DNA from: Bacteroidales bacterium
GTDB taxonomy: Bacteria > Bacteroidota > Bacteroidia > Bacteroidales > JACABE01
Length of the DNA: 38,060 nt
NCBI GenBank assembly: GCA_023251515.1
Contig: JAHEYQ010000047.1
Coordinates: 1 to 38,060, forward strand
Direction of reading: 5' to 3'
The notes under the pieces were generated by a model, which made no database searches, had not been told where the DNA came from, and saw nothing but the letters and a program-made list of their open reading frames with translations. Positions 33,254 to 38,060 of the stretch are shown here, piece by piece; position 1 is the stretch's first letter; each line of letters starts with the position of its first letter. A program made the position numbers and the translations under genes.

Positions 33254-34708
33254 TTAAAATCTAAAGTAAATAAAAGGATTATATGAATTAGATAACAAAT
33301 ATAGAGTACAAATGAATAATAAAAAGATAAGAAAACCGGATGCTATAATTTCATAAACAAAACTAATATAATTATGTGTTTTCTTAGAAAATAATAACGA
33401 TATCGTTTTTAGCTTGTTATATATAAAAATAAAAAACGGAGTTGATCCCAATATAGCAAATACAAATGCAATATAAGTTTCGTTGTTCAAAAATATTTTA
33501 ATATTTATAGAGTTTGTCGTTATATTACTAAACCCGAATAAAACTTTATAATATGAAAAAGAATCTGTAAGATTGTTACTTCTGAATAATACCCATGCCA
33601 TAATTGCAATAAAAAGGGTATAGATATTTGGGAGAGGCTTGGGAAGTTTTTCTAATATCTTTCCGAATCCCATTCGTTCAATTATCAGAAAACTACCATG
33701 AAACAAGCCCCAAACCACAAAATTCCAACTTGCCCCATGCCAAAGTCCAGTAATAAAAAAGACTATAAATAAATTTCTGTAAGTTTTATATTTTCCTTGC
33801 TTATTGCCACCTAAAGGTATATATAGATAATCTCTGAACCATGTTGAAAGTGAAATATGCCAACGACTCCAGAATTCTTTAATTGATTTTGATATATATG
33901 GGAAATTAAAATTTTCTAAAAATTCAAACCCGAACATTCTGCCCAAGCCGATAGCCATATCAGAATAGCCTGAAAAATCAAAATAAATCTGAATAGAATA
34001 TGCTATTATACCCAACCAGGCAGCTTCAATACTCAGGTTTTGGTAAGGTGTTGCAAAAATATCATCAGCAATGGCTGCAAATGTGTTGGCAATAAGTACT
34101 TTACGTGCAAGTCCGATAATAAATCTTTGGATTCCTGATTTGAACTTATCCAATGTAACTGTCCTGTTTTCAAGCTGTAATGCAATGTCATGATAACGAA
34201 CTATCGGACCGGCAATAAGCTGAGGAAATAATGAAACATATAAAGCCAAATCTGAAAACTTTTTCTGAACGAGCGTATCTTTTCTATAAACATCTATCAT
34301 ATAAGACATTGCCTGAAATGTAAAAAATGATATTCCTATAGGAAGTTGTATTGACGTTTGAGGAATTGTACTTATACCGGTAAATCCAAGTAAATCGTTG
34401 ACAGAGTGAATGATGAAATTTGTATATTTAAAAACACCTAACATTAATAAATTGAGAAATACTCCCCAAAACAAATATTTTGATTTGATTTTATTATTAT
34501 CTGCATACTTATCAACTTTCAGTCCGAAAAAATAATTGATTAAGACCGAAATCAACATCAAAAACATATAGTAAACTCCACCCCAAGCATAAAAGATAAG
34601 GCTGGCAGCAAGTAAAATATAATTTTTTAATTGCCTTGGAACCAGAAATGTAAAAAGCATGGTTAAAGGCAAAAACAAAAATAAAAAAACAGCTGAGCTA
34701 AATAACAT
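33254..34708 (-). CDS. MBOAT-family O-acyltransferase (AlgI-like), copy 1
   Basis: The 484-aa multi-pass protein is an AlgI-type membrane-bound O-acyltransferase. It has the usual start MLFSSAVFLFLFLPL, LIFYAWGGVYYM, FFTFQAMSYMIDVYR, FPQLIAGPIVRYHD, and DFSGYSDMAIGLGRMFGFE. The active-site histidines are His284 in WSRWHISLSTWFRDYL and His324 in FFITGLWHGASWNFVVWG. It transfers acyl groups across the inner membrane to the AlgJ-like partner for O-acylation of a surface glycan. It lies 5 bases after the AlgJ-like copy 2 gene. Confidence 0.93.
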   Translation of the reverse strand: MLFSSAVFLFLFLPLTMLFTFLVPRQLKNYILLAASLIFYAWGGVYYMFLMLISVLINYFFGLKVDKYADNNKIKSKYLFWGVFLNLLMLGVFKYTNFIIHSVNDLLGFTGISTIPQTSIQLPIGISFFTFQAMSYMIDVYRKDTLVQKKFSDLALYVSLFPQLIAGPIVRYHDIALQLENRTVTLDKFKSGIQRFIIGLARKVLIANTFAAIADDIFATPYQNLSIEAAWLGIIAYSIQIYFDFSGYSDMAIGLGRMFGFEFLENFNFPYISKSIKEFWSRWHISLSTWFRDYLYIPLGGNKQGKYKTYRNLFIVFFITGLWHGASWNFVVWGLFHGSFLIIERMGFGKILEKLPKPLPNIYTLFIAIMAWVLFRSNNLTDSFSYYKVLFGFSNITTNSINIKIFLNNETYIAFVFAILGSTPFFIFIYNKLKTISLLFSKKTHNYISFVYEIIASGFLIFLLFICTLYLLSNSYNPFIYFRF

Positions 34709-34713
34709 ATTTC

Positions 34714-35859
34714 TTATTTTTTGTTATATGATAAATGTTGTAAAATATTTTTCAAATGGCATTCCAATACAATATTTATGAAAATGTCAGGTTTTTCTTT
34801 TTCAATAATATCTTCATTTAAACCATATTCCCATCTGTCGAAAATATATACACTTTTTGCAAAATCTTCTTTTATGAAAGGAATTAATATTTCAGTGAAT
34901 GAATCGTGAATGATTAGTCCTTTTGGTTTAATCATTTCTGGATTTATATAAACAAGTTCATAAGGATTCATAGATATAGGAAAACCTTTTGGGTCATACC
35001 CTGATTTTTTCCCTTCTTTTACATTTGAATATAGTGGAGTTGCAAATATAAAATTCTCTTTATATTTATCTTCATTTCCAAGCATTTTTGCAATATCACC
35101 TCCCTTTTGCAAAACAGAATCAAATTTATATTCGTTTATTTCCTTGATTTTTATTTCAGGAAAATCTTTTTTTAGAAATTGTGAAATATAATGATATGCA
35201 AAATATCCGCCTGCAAAATTCCAATGTGAATCAGTTTTCTGAAATAAGCGGATGTTGTATTTTTTTGCATCAATTAATGCTTTTCGGGTATCAATTAGTG
35301 TAAATGGTAAGTTTTTTCCCATTGCATCAATTAGTTGATCGGTTAAAGTATTGTTACATAGTCTTATAATATCATCGTTTAAATATTCAGGATATATTGT
35401 ATATTTTGTTGGAAGAATAATAAAATAATATTTTATACCTCTTTTCTTCAGGTATTCATATCTATAAAACAATTCTTTTTTCATATCAATGAGTTCATCT
35501 TTTTCAAAACGTTCTATTCCTCTATAAAAATCAAGATGTTTGTCGCCATAAAATAACCAGTCGTTTTTACCGAATATAACTTTATCGGGCAGTGGCGATT
35601 TACCTAAATAAGTAATAACTGCCTGATTAAAGTACTTTATGAAATAATTACGCAAAGTAAAATTTGAATTAAAAAAAGCTTCATATTTTGAAGGGAAATT
35701 ATCAAGATGATTGATGTCAAATTCAGGTTTTTCTGTTGCTTTTTTATTTTCATTGTTTTCGATATCTTTTGTGAAATTCAGCATTTTATCTGTTAATGAA
35801 AAAAAGATAAAAGCGATGAACAATACGGGTAAATAATATCTTTTTAAAATAGATTTCAT
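34714..35859 (-). CDS. AlgJ/AlgX-like SGNH acetyltransferase-type protein, copy 2
   Basis: This 381-aa protein has an N-terminal membrane segment (YLPVLFIAFIFFSLTDKML) and the same SGNH-like domain as copy 1. Asp210 and His212 are in KTDSHWNFAGG, and Ser320 is in LIIHDSFTEIL. Shared landmarks are FNSNFTLRNYFI, VIFGKNDWLFY, KYYFIILPTKYTIYPEYL and KGGDIAKML. It is paired with the frameshifted MBOAT copy 2, which ends 12 bases before it. The MBOAT+AlgJ unit is thus present twice in tandem, with similar but diverged sequences. Confidence 0.88.
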   Translation of the reverse strand: MKSILKRYYLPVLFIAFIFFSLTDKMLNFTKDIENNENKKATEKPEFDINHLDNFPSKYEAFFNSNFTLRNYFIKYFNQAVITYLGKSPLPDKVIFGKNDWLFYGDKHLDFYRGIERFEKDELIDMKKELFYRYEYLKKRGIKYYFIILPTKYTIYPEYLNDDIIRLCNNTLTDQLIDAMGKNLPFTLIDTRKALIDAKKYNIRLFQKTDSHWNFAGGYFAYHYISQFLKKDFPEIKIKEINEYKFDSVLQKGGDIAKMLGNEDKYKENFIFATPLYSNVKEGKKSGYDPKGFPISMNPYELVYINPEMIKPKGLIIHDSFTEILIPFIKEDFAKSVYIFDRWEYGLNEDIIEKEKPDIFINIVLECHLKNILQHLSYNKK

Positions 35860-35871
35860 ATTTGCAATTTT

Positions 35872-37327
35872 CTAAAACCTGAAGTAAATAAAGGGATTAT
35901 ATGTATTAGTAAGCAAAAGAGCTGTACTCAATATAAGTAAAATTACAAGAAACAAAGCCGATGAAATTTCAAATGTATATGAATATAGTAATTTTACTTT
36001 AGCAGATTGTTTAAAATAATATTGTTTTGCTTTCTCAAAAATATTGACATAGAATGTAGTACATCCCAAAATTGCCAAGATAAAGAGAATAATATTATCA
36101 ACTGTAAGATAAGTAGAAATATTGATATAATTTGATGCAATATGATTGAATCCAAGCATTGCTTTGTAATATTCCGCAGATTCATTTAAAGAATTGGCTA
36201 AAAACAGAGGCCAGCTTAGTATAAAGGCCAGCATAAAATAGATGTGTCCGAATATTTTGGGAATTTTTTCAAGAAATTTTCCTAAGAATAGTCTTTCAAT
36301 AACCATAAAAAATCCATGGTAGAAACCCCAAACTACCATATTCCAACTTGAACCATGCCATAGACCGGTGATAAAGAATATGATAATAAGGTTTCTGTAT
36401 GTTTTTAAATTGCTGCCTTTGCTTCCTCCGAGTGGGAAAAAGATATAATCGCGTATCCATGTTGAAAGTGAGATATGCCATCTGGTCCAGAATTCTTTGA
36501 AAGATTTGGATAAATAAGGAAAGTTAAAGTTTTCAAGAAAATCAAAACCGAACATTTTTCCCAAACCTATAGCCATTTCAGAATAGCCGGAAAAATCATA
36601 ATATATTTGGAGTGTATAGGCTGCCAGACCAAACCAGATTGTTAACATATCAATGTTTTCTGTGGGTACCGACATAATATCTGTAGCAATTGTTGCAAAA
36701 CTATTTGCCAATATTACTTTACGTGCCAATCCCATAATAAAACGTTGTACTCCGTATTTGAATTTTTCAATTGTAACTGTTCGGTTATCAAGTTGTAAAG
36801 CAACATCATGATACCTAACTATTGGACCTGCAATTAGTTGCGGGAATAATGAAACATATAGAGCCAAATCGCTGAATTTTTTCTGAACATTAGTATCGTT
36901 TCGGTAAACATCTATTAAGTAAGACATTGCCTGAAATGTAAAGAAAGAAATACCAATGGGTAATTTTATATGAGTTTGAGGTAATAGATTGATATTGAAT
37001 ATAGTAAATAAATCATTAATACTTGCTACAATAAAATTGGTGTATTTAAAAACGCCAAGTAATAATAAGTTGATAACAACGCCAATAATAAGATAATTTT
37101 TTCTTATTTTGTGATTGTCTTTATTTTTATCAACTCTTATTCCAAAGAAATAATTAATAAATACCGAAAAGAGCATTAATACCATAAAATAAACACCACC
37201 CCAGGCATAAAATATTAAACTGGCTATGAGCAAGATATAGTTTTTTATTTTTTTTTGGGGCTAATGCAGTCAATAACAGTGTTAAGGGTAAAAATAAATA
37301 TAGAAAAACCGGTGAGCTGAATAGCAT
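35872..37327 (-). CDS. MBOAT-family O-acyltransferase (AlgI-like), copy 2, with frameshift in an A9 tract
   Basis: The main frame (35872-37233, nominal TTG start) encodes the acyltransferase from LIASLIFYAWGGVYFM onward. It has FPQLIAGPIVRYHDVA, FSGYSEMAIGLGKMFGFD, the active-site WTRWHISLSTWIRDYI and GLWHGSSWNMVVWG. The normal N-terminus lies in another frame: an ATG at 37327 gives MLFSSPVFLYLFLPLTLLLT and ALAPKK. Between the two is a run of nine A (37248-37256 on the plus strand as T). Removing one A restores APKKIKNYILLIASL, aligned with VPRQLKNYILLAASL of copy 1, and a total of 484 aa, exactly the length of copy 1. A promoter box stands 45 bases before the ATG. It may be a slippage-prone tract, a real mutation or a sequencing error. 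Confidence 0.88.
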
Positions 37328-37371
37328 AGTTTAATGTAGTTAAATATGAATAATTCCTTTTTTACAGAGTG

Positions 37372-37379
37372 CAAATTTA
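37372..37379 (-). promoter_or_regulatory. -7 box (TAAATTTG) of the MBOAT operon
   Basis: On the minus strand TAAATTTG fits TAnnTTTG, 45 bases before the ATG at 37327. It supports that ATG as the original start of the first operon gene. Confidence 0.5.
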
Positions 37380-37391
37380 TTAAAAAAAAAT

Positions 37392-38060
37392 TTAATTGAA
37401 AGATTGTTGATTTACAAGATGATAATACATGCCTTTAATTGCTAATAGTTCATCATGTTTGCCTTTTTCAATAATTTCGCCTTTATCCATTATCAGTATC
37501 TCATCCGCATTTTTTATAGTAGATAATCGATGTGCAATTATGATGGATGTTCTGTTTTTCATCAGATTTCCCAAGGCTTCCTGAACGTAAACTTCTGATT
37601 TTGTATCTAATGCTGATGTGGCTTCATCCAAAATCATGATTGGAGGATTTTTTAAAACAGCCCTTGCAATACTGATTCTTTGTCTTTGACCTCCCGAAAG
37701 ATTCGAACCTTTATCACTCAAATTGCTATAATATCCGTTTTCCATTTGAATTATAAATTCGTGGGCATTTGCAATTTTTGCTGCAGCAATTACATCTTCC
37801 TCTTTCACATTTTTCATACCAAAGGCTATGTTATTGAAAATGCTGTCATTAAATAAAATTGTTTCTTGCGACACAATACCTATTAATCCCCTCAAATCTG
37901 AAATTATCAAGTCTTTTATAGGAATATTATCTATCAGGATTTCACCTGAAGTACAATCGTAAAATCTTGGAAGCAAGTCGGCTAAAGTAGATTTGCCTGC
38001 ACCTGAATGACCAACAACTGCTATTTTTTTACCTTTTTCTATTTTTAGATTGATATTTTT
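37392..38060 (-). CDS. ABC exporter (MsbA-like permease/ATPase), C-terminal ATPase domain, partial
   Basis: The frame is open to the window edge, so 222 residues of the C-terminus are seen and the membrane domain lies outside. The ATPase domain has Walker A GHSGAGKST (near 38000), the Q loop in IGIVSQETILFNDSIFNNIA, the signature LSGGQRQRISIARAVL, Walker B IMILDEATSALD and the H loop IIIAHRLSTI. The type is that of MsbA/lipid A or peptide exporters. It lies 64 bases upstream of the MBOAT operon in the same direction. A nominal start at 37976 (LPRFYDC) is internal and not real. Confidence 0.93.
   Translation of the reverse strand, partial: KNINLKIEKGKKIAVVGHSGAGKSTLADLLPRFYDCTSGEILIDNIPIKDLIISDLRGLIGIVSQETILFNDSIFNNIAFGMKNVKEEDVIAAAKIANAHEFIIQMENGYYSNLSDKGSNLSGGQRQRISIARAVLKNPPIMILDEATSALDTKSEVYVQEALGNLMKNRTSIIIAHRLSTIKNADEILIMDKGEIIEKGKHDELLAIKGMYYHLVNQQSFN

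Overview
The window is a piece of a Bacteroidota chromosome, most likely from a Bacteroidales-like or related lineage. The evidence is TAnnTTTG-type -7 promoter boxes before many genes, a T9SS C-terminal sorting domain on a secreted peptidase, the gliding/T9SS lipoprotein GldD, CarboxypepD_reg and TonB-plug proteins, a DUF4175 protein, the tiny COX24/mS38-like basic protein beside HU, and low G+C content. It begins in the 3' end of a 5S rRNA gene. Several parS-like palindromes lie around mnmG, which suggests the region is close to the replication origin.

Layout. 1-113: 5S rRNA tail and terminator. 116-3715 (minus): three exported proteins, namely a CarboxypepD_reg/propeller-like protein, a barrel-less TonB plug protein and a C1 peptidase. 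3917-6165 (plus): an M1 metallopeptidase with a T9SS tail and a Dabb-domain protein. 6166-6644: a strong terminator, then an array of about nine degenerate 21-bp units arranged as two opposed halves. 6645-7954 (plus): a helical/CarboxypepD_reg protein and a TPR protein. 7994-12972 (minus, very AT-rich): an accessory island with a Tae4-like peptidoglycan amidase and its probable immunity protein, a second Cys/His hydrolase with membrane-protein partners (one broken by an in-frame stop), a DUF2442-like protein, and upstream an unrecognised 558-aa protein with a cysteine-rich tail.

13160-15739 (plus): gltX followed by a DUF1016/PDDEXK nuclease gene that seems to have been inserted at the 3' end of gltX, because a 27-bp copy of that end recurs after it. 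15834-20127 (plus): DUF4175 protein, RsbW-like ATPase and YbeY in one tight operon. 20333-22204: mnmG, flanked by two parS-like sites. 22554-26236: an NtrY-like sensor kinase whose N-terminal part is in another frame. 26238-28505 (minus): gldD, ssb and mutY, without the gldE usually found in this cluster. 28779-30869 (plus): HU, the COX24-like protein and ribonuclease G/E. 30902-37327 (minus): an M20 amidohydrolase and two tandem copies of an MBOAT acyltransferase plus AlgJ-like SGNH protein pair; the promoter-proximal MBOAT carries a frameshift in an A9 tract. 37392-38060: the ATPase end of an MsbA-like ABC transporter, cut by the window edge.

Functionally, the core genes concern translation and tRNA modification (gltX, ybeY, mnmG, COX24-like protein), DNA maintenance (ssb, mutY, HU, parS sites) and RNA turnover. 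The envelope genes (T9SS/gliding, MBOAT/AlgJ O-acylation, ABC exporter) modify or export surface material. The 8-13 kb island looks like an interbacterial-competition module, and the two predicted hydrolases share an N-terminal NPW...WF signature that may be a delivery tag. Three reading-frame interruptions lie in this one window, so sequencing or assembly error has to be considered for each.
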